From Pseudoxanthomonas sp. Root630 (GTDB lineage Bacteria > Pseudomonadota > Gammaproteobacteria > Xanthomonadales > Xanthomonadaceae): DNA of 64,000 nt. A model generated the notes under the pieces. That model searched no databases. It saw nothing but the letters and a program-made list of their open reading frames with translations, and had not been told where the DNA came from. Each line of letters begins with the position of its first letter. The stretch's first letter is position 1. Location: contig NZ_LMGY01000003.1 of the NCBI RefSeq assembly GCF_001427585.1, forward strand, positions 1 through 64,000, given 5' to 3'. Positions 9,301 through 15,816 of the stretch are shown here, in pieces. The position numbers and the translations under genes were made by a program.

Positions 9301-9399
9301 CGCGTGCCTGCCAGCGTGGCCTATCGCGCTGCGCCGCAGCGGCCGTCGCGCTGGCAGCGCCTCGGACGGTGGCTGCGGCGCGGGCGCCGACGCCCCTGA
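6391..9399 (+). CDS. membrane sensor histidine kinase with periplasmic Reg_prop/Y_Y_Y sensor
   Basis: About 1002 residues if started at the ATG at 6391, which begins a signal peptide (RAWRVLLACACLLLAPLAQA). GTG codons at 6385 and 6343 are alternatives. A long series of two-component propeller repeats (motif DGxLWLAT, for example GYLWLATQVGLYRFDG) fills residues 25-660. Then come a Y_Y_Y domain (RFRYKLDGYDTAW, near 675), a transmembrane helix (738-759), a HisKA_3 domain with phospho-acceptor His785 (ARELHDTLLQSVQG), and a HATPase domain (N-box EAVFNAFQHA near 890; DDGVGVP near 921). HisKA_3 kinases normally phosphorylate NarL/LuxR-type regulators, but none is adjacent. The gene ends 3 bp from the convergent DJ-1-like gene. 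Confidence 0.9.
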   Translation: MRAWRVLLACACLLLAPLAQALDPQRQIAQFHHTAWTVREGAPGQITALAQTTDGYLWLATQVGLYRFDGVEFERYDPPDDQAFPATSISTLYPTADGGLWIGFRYGAVSFLRDQHVTHYGEAQGLPTSTVFRFAETPDGRLWAATFSGLVYLRAGRWHRVEAEWRAPGTQARSVFTDRDGTLWLATEGALARLKKGARSFETLDIPVGRISQMAQAADGSLWIAENEGGVRRLPLDGTASAPVIAAPSAGVLFDRDGTLWASTMGEGVQRLAHPLRDGKSVEHFRQDDGLSADYLLPVLEDREGNVWVGSSRGLDRFRHTNVIPAMLPDGAQDFAIVAGADGALLAGSRNRPLMVLDRGPLRELDLPPPITAAHRDRDGTVWLGGPGGLWTLRDGRLAPVTPLPVSGYSGVQAIAHDGEGVLWVSLNTPGIHRLANGRWQQLRGRKGLPPGSSPLVMLPTRDGAVWMGYARDEIAILRGDDIRALGREDGLAVGNVTALLESRDGVWIGGERGLARFAQGRVRSLHLPADSPFRGITGIIETRAGDLWLNGARGVLHVKAADVATLFETAAPRYEQFDFLDGMPGVPAQFRPIPTAAEGGDGRLWFATTSGVVSIDPAAIRRNPLAPPVTLLSLAADGQAHRVTAGTMQLPPGTRNLQIAYTALSLSIPERVRFRYKLDGYDTAWQDAGTRRTAFYNDPGPGTYTFRVIAANNDGVWNEVGAALPVVIAPRYYQTTWFVVLCVLLGAALLWIAYLLRLRHLSAQIRERLHERHHERERIARELHDTLLQSVQGLILRFHAVSQSLGREAPGHAAMERVLQRADDVLAEARDRVLDLRRARMSGELPDALAALGEDLVPEHPTEFRLEVEGEPRALDALVRDELYRIAREAVFNAFQHAQAGHVEVDLDYQPDALHLHVRDDGVGVPEAVLRAGGRQGHWGLYGMRERAQRIGGALAVTSAEGKGTTVSLRVPASVAYRAAPQRPSRWQRLGRWLRRGRRRP

Positions 9400-9402
9400 C
9401 GG

Positions 9403-10245
9403 TCAGTCCAGGCGTTCCAGCAGCACTTTCGCCACATCGACGGCGGAGGCGGGGTTCTGGCCCGTGATCAGTTCGCGATCGACCACCACGTTCGACTGCC
9501 ACGGCTGCGTATTGCTGCGGTACTGCACGCCGGCCGCCTGCAACGCGGTCTGCGGGTAGAACTTCATCGTGCCGCCGTTGAGCAGTCCCTTCGCCTGTTC
9601 TTCCTCGTCGTTGCTGATCACGGTCACGCGGTAGCCGGCATAGATCCACTGCGGTGCGGGCGCCGCGTGGTGGTCGCGCTCCATCTGGCGCAGGAAGGCA
9701 GGGTTGTCCGGCAGCGTGGACAGCAGTGCGATGGGACCATGGCAGACCAGCGCAGTGGGTTTGCCATGCGCGTGGAAGTCGCTCAGCAGACGGCCCAGCG
9801 CAGGACTGGCCAGCAGGTCCTGCATCGGTGCGTGGCCGCCCGGTACGTAGACGGCGTCGAACGCGGCGTAGCCGATCTGTTCGACGCGGGCGAGGCTGAG
9901 TACGGGCGACTGCGCGCTGGAGGTCAGCTTCAGCTGTGCGAGCAGGTCTTGGTGCGCTTTCAGTGCGGCGGCGTCGTTGCCGAAGTAGGCCTTGTCGAGG
10001 GAGCTGCGATCGGCGGTGGGTGCGCGGCCCAGCGGGGTGGCGAAGGTGATCTCGTGGCCGGCGTCGCGCAGTGCCTTGACCGGTTGCATCAACTCGTTGA
10101 GGTAGAAGCCGGTCGGATAGACCTGGCCGTCGCGCAGGTCGAGGTGGTCTGCGTCGGACAGCACCACCAGCACATGGGCGGCGTGGGCCTGGGTGGAGCC
10201 CAGGGCCAGCAGCAGGGCGGTGGCGAGGGGGGCGAAGCGCTTCAT
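9403..10245 (-). CDS. exported DJ-1/PfpI (type 1 GATase-like) protein
   Basis: 280 residues. The start at 10245 follows GGAGA and opens a signal peptide (MKRFAPLATALLLALGSTQAHA). The core has the DJ-1/PfpI fold pattern: HVLVVLSDAD, a nucleophile elbow ALVCHGP with Cys168, and the acidic partner region AVYVPGGHAP. Members act as glyoxalase III, deglycase-like enzymes or chaperones, usually in the cytoplasm; an exported form is less common. It is divergent from a LysR gene with a 106 bp gap, which suggests that regulator controls it. Confidence 0.85.
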   Translation of the reverse strand: MKRFAPLATALLLALGSTQAHAAHVLVVLSDADHLDLRDGQVYPTGFYLNELMQPVKALRDAGHEITFATPLGRAPTADRSSLDKAYFGNDAAALKAHQDLLAQLKLTSSAQSPVLSLARVEQIGYAAFDAVYVPGGHAPMQDLLASPALGRLLSDFHAHGKPTALVCHGPIALLSTLPDNPAFLRQMERDHHAAPAPQWIYAGYRVTVISNDEEEQAKGLLNGGTMKFYPQTALQAAGVQYRSNTQPWQSNVVVDRELITGQNPASAVDVAKVLLERLD

Positions 10246-10351
10246 GGCGATCTCCTGTGGGGCGGGGTGCCCGGATGGCGCGCACTTTATTCCCGGCAAC
10301 CAGGGCGATAAATTGGGGTGTCAGGAAGTCATCTGTTCTCAGGAGGCAATA

Positions 10352-11266
10352 ATGGGGCGCCGATTCGATCACTTGGCCGACGTGGAAGCGCTGGTGGCCG
10401 TGGTGGACCAGGGCTCGCTGACTGCCGCGGCGGTGGCGCTGTCCACCACGCCGTCGGTGATCAGCCGGGCGATCGCGCGGCTGGAAACGCGGCTGGGCAG
10501 CCAGCTGTTGCGGAGGACGACGCGCCGGATCGGCCTGACCGAAGCCGGGCGCCTGTACGTGGAGCAGGCGCGCACCGCCTTCCATCTGATCGACGATGCC
10601 GAGCGCGCGGTGCAGGGCGAAGCCGGCACCCTGACCGGGCAGGTGCGGATCAGCGTGCCGACCACTTACGGGCACTATCGGTTGCCGTGGCTGCTGGGCG
10701 ATTTCCTGCAGCGGCATCCGCAGGTGCGGGTGGAAGTGAACATCGCCAACCGCAATGTCGATCTGGTGGCCGAGGGCTTCGACCTGGCGATCCGGCTTGG
10801 TGCATTGCCGGACAGCGGTCTCGTGGGGCGCACGCTGGAAGACGCGACGTTGAGTGTCGTGGCGTCGCCGGCTTACCTCGCCCTGCACGGTACGCCGCAG
10901 ACGCTCGACGATCTCGCGGCGCACACCTGCCTGCCGTTCGTGCTGCCGAGCAGCGGGCGCGTGGCGCCGTGGCTGTTCCGCGCAGAGGGTGGGGACATCG
11001 AATGGATGCCGGCCTCGCGCATCGCGGTGTCGGACGATGTGCTTGGCGTGGTGTCGTTGGCGCAGGCGGGCGTGGGGCTCTGCCAGACCTACGACTTCAT
11101 CATCGATGCGTGCACGCGACGTGGTGCGGAACTCGTGCGCGTGCTGCCGCAGTTCGGTGGACGTGCGCGTCCGTTCTCGCTGATCTACGCGCCGCATCGT
11201 CGTCTTTCTGCGGCATCGCGCGCGTTGATCGATGCGCTCGTGGAAGGGGCTGCACGCGCGCCGTGA
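10352..11266 (+). CDS. LysR-family transcriptional regulator
   Basis: 304 residues. The start at 10352 has AGGAGG 5 bp upstream, although the frame is open from 10193. The N-terminal winged helix-turn-helix (residues 3-62: GSLTAAAVALSTTPSVISRA) is followed by a substrate-binding domain (residues 88-300, with GQVRISVPTTYGHY and the FDLAIRLG motif). It is of the common AaeR/DmlR-like subgroup. Divergent from the DJ-1-like gene, it probably regulates that gene and itself from the shared 106 bp region. The inducer is unknown. Confidence 0.9.
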   Translation: MGRRFDHLADVEALVAVVDQGSLTAAAVALSTTPSVISRAIARLETRLGSQLLRRTTRRIGLTEAGRLYVEQARTAFHLIDDAERAVQGEAGTLTGQVRISVPTTYGHYRLPWLLGDFLQRHPQVRVEVNIANRNVDLVAEGFDLAIRLGALPDSGLVGRTLEDATLSVVASPAYLALHGTPQTLDDLAAHTCLPFVLPSSGRVAPWLFRAEGGDIEWMPASRIAVSDDVLGVVSLAQAGVGLCQTYDFIIDACTRRGAELVRVLPQFGGRARPFSLIYAPHRRLSAASRALIDALVEGAARAP

Positions 11267-11573
11267 CATGCGTGCGCGCGGAAATGGCGGAAAAACAGCG
11301 CTTTTCCCGCTTCCACTTAACGTTCTTAACGTCGCGTTGACTTCCGCGATGACGATGCGGACTACAATGCTGCATCGCATCAGTCGATGCCTGCGTCTGC
11401 ATCTGGGGATGGACGCGCATCTGCAGCGCCCTGCGCGCAGCGTGCCTCGCACGCGGCATTCCTCCTTGCATCGGCCTTCGCGGTGCCTTTGATGCGATGA
11501 CTCCCCGCCTGCGTCCCTTGACGCCTCGCGTCGTGCCTCGTGCGCGGCACACCACCCACTGGAGTGCATCTGC
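11267..11573. other. 307 bp non-coding region upstream of ggpPS
   Basis: No gene is supported here. Near the LysR end an imperfect hairpin (GGCGGAAAA / TTTTCCCGC, 11288-11312) could be a weak terminator. TTGACT (11337-11342) and TACAAT (11363-11368) resemble promoter boxes, but their 20 bp spacing is longer than ideal. The region probably carries the regulated promoter of ggpPS, which in Stenotrophomonas is induced by salt. The remaining sequence is GC-rich with repeated GCATC/GCGCATCTGCA words and no clear operator. Confidence 0.4.
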
Positions 11574-13895
11574 ATGAGCCTGTTGGAACCTTCTTCTCAA
11601 CCGTTGCCTTCGCACCCCGTGCTGCTGGCCACCGATCTGGATGGCACCTTCCTCGCCGGCGATGCCGATGCGCGCAAGCGCCTGTACCACCTCGTCGATG
11701 CGCACCCGGACGTGAAGCTGGCGTGGGTCACGGGCCGCGGCCGCGAGGCGATCCTGCCGCTGCTGGCCGATCCCGGGTTGCCGACGCCGGACTACGTGAT
11801 CTGCGATGTCGGCGCCACCGTGCTGCGCACGGCCGACATGCAGCCGATCCAGCCGCTGCAGTCGCGTATCGAGGCCTGCTGGCCCGGTGAGCATGCCGTC
11901 GCCGAGGCGATGCGCGGCTTCCCGATGCTGGTCCGCCAGGAAGTGCCGCAGGAACGCCGCTGCTCGTACTACTGCCACCCGGAGCAGTTGTCGACGTTGC
12001 GCGACGAACTGGATGCCGTCGCCTCCTCGTTGGGTTGCGAAGTCCTGTATTCGGCCGGCCGCTACCTGGACATCCTGCCGCGTGGCGTGCGCAAGGGCAG
12101 CACGCTGTCCGCGTTGGTGGACGAACTGGCGCTGGAACCCGCACGCGTGCTGGTGGCGGGCGACACGCTCAACGACCTGTCGATGTACGGGGAAGGATTC
12201 CCCGGCGTGTGCGTGGGCGATTCCGAGCCCGCGCTGCTGGCGGCGACGACCGGCATGGATGGCGTGCTGCATGCCGATGCCGCCGGCTGCGGCGGCATCC
12301 TGCAGGCGATGGCGCACTTCGACCTGCTGCAGGCCGACGACTACGCGCCGCCGTCGCACCAGCCCGGCAAGGCCGAACTGGTGATGGTCTACCACCGCCT
12401 GCCGTACGAGGAACACATCGTCGACGGCGAACGCGTGCGCAAACCGCACAGTTCGCCCAACGGCATCATTCCCAGCCTGCTCAGTTTCTTCGCCGACGGG
12501 CGCCCCGGTTCGTGGGTCGCATGGACGGTGGAGGACGCGAAGGCGCAGCCATCGCCCACGCATGCCGTAGTGGACCGCGCCGCCTATCCGGGCCTGACCG
12601 CCACCCACGTGCCGCTGACGAAGCACGAGGTGGACGTGTTCTACAAGCGCTTCTCGAAGGAAGCGTTCTGGCCGGTGATCAACAGTTTCTGGGAGCGCGC
12701 GCGTTTCAGCGAGGAGGACTGGGCGCTGTTCAAGCGCGTCAACCGCCGCTTTGCCGAAGCCGCCGCCGCCGAAGCCGCGCCCGGCGCGACCGTATGGCTG
12801 CACGACTACAACCTGTGGATGGTGCCCTCGGTGCTGCGCGAGCTGCGCCCGGACGTTAAGATCGCCTTCTTCCACCACACGCAGTTCCCGTCGGCGGACA
12901 TCTTCGCGATCCTGCCGTGGCGTCGCGAGATCCTCGGCAGCCTGCTGGCCTGCGATTACGTGGGCTTCCATATCCCGCGGCATGCGGAGAACTTCACCGA
13001 TGCGGTGCGCAGCACCTTCCCGGTGGAGGTGGTGGCGCGCGCGGCCTGCGCGCCACGCTTCCTGACGTTCGGCTGTGCGGTCGGCGTGGAGGACATGGCC
13101 ACCGAACTGCGCATCGACGGGCGCACGGTGCGCATCGGCGCGCACCCGATCGGCACTGACGTGGCACGCATTCGTGCCTGCCTGGAGACCGGCGAGGTGG
13201 CCGCGGACATCGCCCGCATCCGTGACGAGATCGGCGGGCGCCGGCTGGTGTTGTCGATCGAGCGACTGGACTACACCAAGGGGATTCTGCAGAAACTGCA
13301 GGCCTTCGAGCGCTTGCTGGACGAGGCGCCGGAACTGCAGGGCGAAGTGACGCTGGTATTGGTCTGCGTGCCGGCCGCCAAGGAGATGACGATCTACCGC
13401 CCACTGCAGCAGCAGATCGAACAGGCGGTGGGCCGCATCAACGGCCGGCTTTCGCGGCTGGACTGGACACCGGTGCGCTTCTTCGCCCGCGTGCTGCCGT
13501 TCGCCAGCGTGGTGGCGCATTACGCGGCGGCGGACGTCATGTGGATCACGCCGCTGCGCGATGGCCTGAACCTGGTGGCGAAGGAGTTCGTCGCGGTGCA
13601 GGGCCTGGTGGGTGGCGACGGCGTGCTGGTGCTGTCGGAGTTCGCCGGCGCGGCGGCGGAATTGAAAGGCGCGGTGTTGACCAATCCGCACGACCCGGCC
13701 GACCTCGCGCGCACGCTTCGACAGGCGCTGGCGATGGTGCCGGCCGAGCGCGAAGACCGGCAGCGGCGCCTGTACGGCATCGTCCGTCATCACGATCTGT
13801 CGCGATGGGGGCGCGAGTTCCTCGATGCGGTGCAGGCATCGCGCGGCGAAGTGATCGAGGTAAATGCAACGAAGCACGCGGCGATCGCGGCGTGA
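11574..13895 (+). CDS. ggpPS: fused glucosylglycerol-phosphate phosphatase/synthase (HAD + GT20)
   Basis: 773 residues with two enzymes in one chain. Residues 15-255 form a sucrose-phosphatase-like HAD domain: DLDGT with Asp21 and Asp23, WVTGRGRE, and AGDTLND with Asp197 and Asp201. Residues 265-750 form a GT20 glycosyltransferase: HDYNLW at 410, FFHHTQFP near 432, ERLDYTKG at 563-570. HDYNLW and FFHHTQFP are closer to GgpS than to trehalose-phosphate synthase OtsA. Fused GgpPS enzymes in Stenotrophomonas make the compatible solute glucosylglycerol from ADP-glucose and glycerol-3-phosphate, then dephosphorylate it. A trehalose role cannot be fully excluded. It is probably induced by osmotic stress. 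Confidence 0.8.
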   Translation: MSLLEPSSQPLPSHPVLLATDLDGTFLAGDADARKRLYHLVDAHPDVKLAWVTGRGREAILPLLADPGLPTPDYVICDVGATVLRTADMQPIQPLQSRIEACWPGEHAVAEAMRGFPMLVRQEVPQERRCSYYCHPEQLSTLRDELDAVASSLGCEVLYSAGRYLDILPRGVRKGSTLSALVDELALEPARVLVAGDTLNDLSMYGEGFPGVCVGDSEPALLAATTGMDGVLHADAAGCGGILQAMAHFDLLQADDYAPPSHQPGKAELVMVYHRLPYEEHIVDGERVRKPHSSPNGIIPSLLSFFADGRPGSWVAWTVEDAKAQPSPTHAVVDRAAYPGLTATHVPLTKHEVDVFYKRFSKEAFWPVINSFWERARFSEEDWALFKRVNRRFAEAAAAEAAPGATVWLHDYNLWMVPSVLRELRPDVKIAFFHHTQFPSADIFAILPWRREILGSLLACDYVGFHIPRHAENFTDAVRSTFPVEVVARAACAPRFLTFGCAVGVEDMATELRIDGRTVRIGAHPIGTDVARIRACLETGEVAADIARIRDEIGGRRLVLSIERLDYTKGILQKLQAFERLLDEAPELQGEVTLVLVCVPAAKEMTIYRPLQQQIEQAVGRINGRLSRLDWTPVRFFARVLPFASVVAHYAAADVMWITPLRDGLNLVAKEFVAVQGLVGGDGVLVLSEFAGAAAELKGAVLTNPHDPADLARTLRQALAMVPAEREDRQRRLYGIVRHHDLSRWGREFLDAVQASRGEVIEVNATKHAAIAA

Positions 13896-13979
13896 ATGCA
13901 TTTACCTTTGACACGTGATGCCGGTGTCGCGATAGTCACATCACAAGAACACAGAAACACAGGAACAAAGGAACCCCAC

Positions 13980-14087
13980 ATGCGCAGCTTGCTGATACGG
14001 AGCATGGGATGGCTGCTGATCGCGGCCACCGCCCTGATGCTGCTCGGACTGGCGCAGGTGCCCGAACTGTGGGCCGGCGGTCCCTGA
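13980..14087 (+). CDS. possible 35-residue single-span membrane peptide
   Basis: A short reading frame starts at an ATG with AAAGGAA about 9 bp upstream. It encodes a basic start (MRSLLIRSMG) and one hydrophobic helix (WLLIAATALMLLGLAQV), ending PELWAGGP. It lies 84 bp after ggpPS on the same strand and before a hairpin. The good ribosome binding site and clean membrane helix favour a real peptide; the small size and absence of a recognised family keep this tentative. Confidence 0.4.
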   Translation: MRSLLIRSMGWLLIAATALMLLGLAQVPELWAGGP

Positions 14088-14102
14088 TCCGCATCGCGCG
14101 GA

Positions 14103-14133
14103 CAAAAGAAAACCCGACCAATGAGGGTCGGGT
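14103..14133 (-). terminator. rho-independent terminator, minus strand
   Basis: An 8 bp stem (ACCCGACC 14112-14119 / GGTCGGGT 14126-14133) with a six-base loop is preceded on the plus strand by AAAAGAAAA, which reads as a U-rich tail on the minus strand. It would end transcripts coming from the PEP-mutase-family gene about 190 bp away. The same hairpin may also stop plus-strand transcripts from ggpPS, but there it has no U-tract. Confidence 0.7.
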
Positions 14134-14323
14134 CTGAAGGGGGAGTCCCCGGCTCCGGCAGTGCTGCTTGCTCAAGGCAGCGCCCGTTTCCATTGCAGAG
14201 CGGCCTTTCATGGCCTGCGCAGGGCGTGCTGCCGGGGACAGGGCTATCGTCGCGAATGTGAACCACATGCGCAGTCGGGTGTAACCCCGATGCCGTGTAG
14301 GGAAAGTCCTACCCTGGTCCACG

Positions 14324-15139
14324 TCATCCGAACAGGGTGTTGATCGCGCCGTAGCCCATCGCCTGCGGGTCGGGTAACGCGGTGTGCGTGCCGTGCAGGA
14401 AATCGTCCATCTGCCGGCCGACGTGTCCGAACGCGGACTCGGCCAGCGCGGAACCCGCACTGACGCGGCGCACGCCCCACGCGGTCAGCGCATCGAAGTC
14501 GCGCAGCTGCGGACGCAGCATCACGTTGAGCGGTAGCCCGGCATCGCGCGCGAGCGCACGGATATCGGCCTCCACCACCACGCCGGGGACGAACAGGCCA
14601 TCCGCGCCGGCCTCGCGATAGCGCGCGGCACGCGCGAGCGTTTCGTCCACGCGCGCCGATTCCCCAGCCAGTCCACGCAGGTAGACATCGGTGCGCGCAT
14701 TGATGAAGACGTCCACGCCGTGCGTGGCGCATGCCTGCCGGATCGCGCGGATCTTGTCGGCGAGCAGGGCAGGATCGCCGCTGCCGTCTTCCAGGTTGAT
14801 GCCGGCCGCACCCGCCTGCACGACGCGCAGCACCGTGTCCGCCACGCGCGCGGGATCATCGTCGTAGCCGCCTTCGACATCGACCGTCAGTGGGACGCGG
14901 ACGACACGCACGATGCCGGCGACCGCATGCAGCAGCGCATCCACCGCGAGCTGGTCGCCATCCGGGTAACCCTGCGACCACGCCAGGCCGGCGCTGGTGG
15001 TAGCCACGGCGGGTGCGCCGTGGTGTTCGGCGAGTCGTGCCGTACCGGCATCCCACGCGTTGGCCAGGCGCAGCAGGCCTTGTTGGTGCAGATGGCGGAA
15101 GCGGGCGACCGCAGCGGGGAGGGCAGGCATGGTGGGCAT
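14324..15139 (-). CDS. isocitrate lyase/PEP mutase superfamily enzyme
   Basis: 271 residues from the ATG at 15139; another ATG lies 9 bp downstream at 15130, and the frame opens at a GTG at 15187. The (beta/alpha)8 PEP-mutase pattern is clear: LLRLANAWDAGTARL, ATTSAGLAWSQGYPDG, PLTVDVEGGY (metal/substrate loop), GINLEDG and INARTDVY. It lacks the KKCGH of isocitrate lyase. The closest described members are carboxyvinyl-carboxyphosphonate mutase-like C-C lyases and oxaloacetate decarboxylases. The substrate is unknown and no pathway neighbour is present. Confidence 0.85.
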   Translation of the reverse strand: MPTMPALPAAVARFRHLHQQGLLRLANAWDAGTARLAEHHGAPAVATTSAGLAWSQGYPDGDQLAVDALLHAVAGIVRVVRVPLTVDVEGGYDDDPARVADTVLRVVQAGAAGINLEDGSGDPALLADKIRAIRQACATHGVDVFINARTDVYLRGLAGESARVDETLARAARYREAGADGLFVPGVVVEADIRALARDAGLPLNVMLRPQLRDFDALTAWGVRRVSAGSALAESAFGHVGRQMDDFLHGTHTALPDPQAMGYGAINTLFG

Positions 15140-15224
15140 CCGTGACAGGGGCCGACAGCGTGCCACGGCGGCGTTGCGCCGACTCACCGTTTGCGGACAG
15201 GAACCCCGGCAGCGCGCCCGCGGT

Positions 15225-15446
15225 TCAGGCGCATATGCGCCAACCGTTGAACAGGCGCCAGCGGCCGTCGCCGCCTTCGATGTTGATCGCGTAGTCCAGC
15301 CCCTGCTGGTGGCGCTGGTTGGCCAGCTTCACGGCGTAGCCCAATGCCGCGCCCGGGCTCGCGAAGCGGAGCGGCGGGGACTCGTTGATGGAGAGCTCGT
15401 ACGTGCCGTCCTCGGTGGGCGCGTTGTAGAGGTCGAACGTCATCAT
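15225..15446 (-). CDS. conserved-looking hypothetical protein, 73 residues
   Basis: A soluble, acidic small protein (MMTFDLYNAPTEDGTYELSI ... RWRLFNGWRICA) with balanced composition and aromatic-rich ends, unlike the Arg/Ala/Pro-rich shadows common at this GC. No signal peptide or membrane segment is seen. It could be read as an alpha/beta domain with a helix at SPGAALGYAVKLANQRH. I do not recognise the family. It is separated from the enzyme gene downstream by about 85 bp. Confidence 0.65.
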   Translation of the reverse strand: MMTFDLYNAPTEDGTYELSINESPPLRFASPGAALGYAVKLANQRHQQGLDYAINIEGGDGRWRLFNGWRICA

Positions 15447-15816
15447 GGCGGTGCGGGTTTCGTTTACCTGCCACGAACGGTAGGCCGTCGTCCGTGACGT
15501 CGGCGCGAATCCCGGAACGCCTGTTCGCCAGGGTTAAGCGATGTGCAGCAGATGTTGGGAATCCGTGCAGTGCAGCTGAACGGTCTACACGCCGTCTTCG
15601 CATCCGGCGCCGTACAACACGCGAAGTGGTCGGGCCGACGGAATCACCCCCTCTGTCTCCCGGACAACCCTGCTACCGAGTCGCCAGACTGACACCCAGG
15701 GCCCCACGAGAGAACCGAACGCAGCGCATCGGACACCCCCTGTTCCCATGCTGCGCCTGGCGGTGGACCGCGAGTCCGACACCGTCGCCGCCCGGAGAGC
15801 CAGGCGTGTTCTCGAA
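15447..15816. other. 370 bp intergenic region without a supported gene
   Basis: Reading frames here have shadow-like composition (Arg, Pro, Cys-rich) and no ribosome binding site. No tRNA or known structured RNA could be folded by eye. The only clear signal is a plus-strand terminator immediately after it (15821-15843), although no plus-strand gene precedes it, so an unannotated small RNA is possible. Confidence 0.4.

Noticed and set aside
11337..11368. TTGACT and TACAAT as a sigma-70 promoter for ggpPS
   Set aside because: The 20 bp spacing is outside the normal 16-19; mentioned only as a possibility.
11574..13895. Annotation as trehalose-6-phosphate synthase/phosphatase (OtsA-OtsB fusion)
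   Set aside because: Domain order (HAD first) and the GT20 motifs HDYNLW and FFHHTQFP fit GgpPS better; trehalose remains only a weak alternative.
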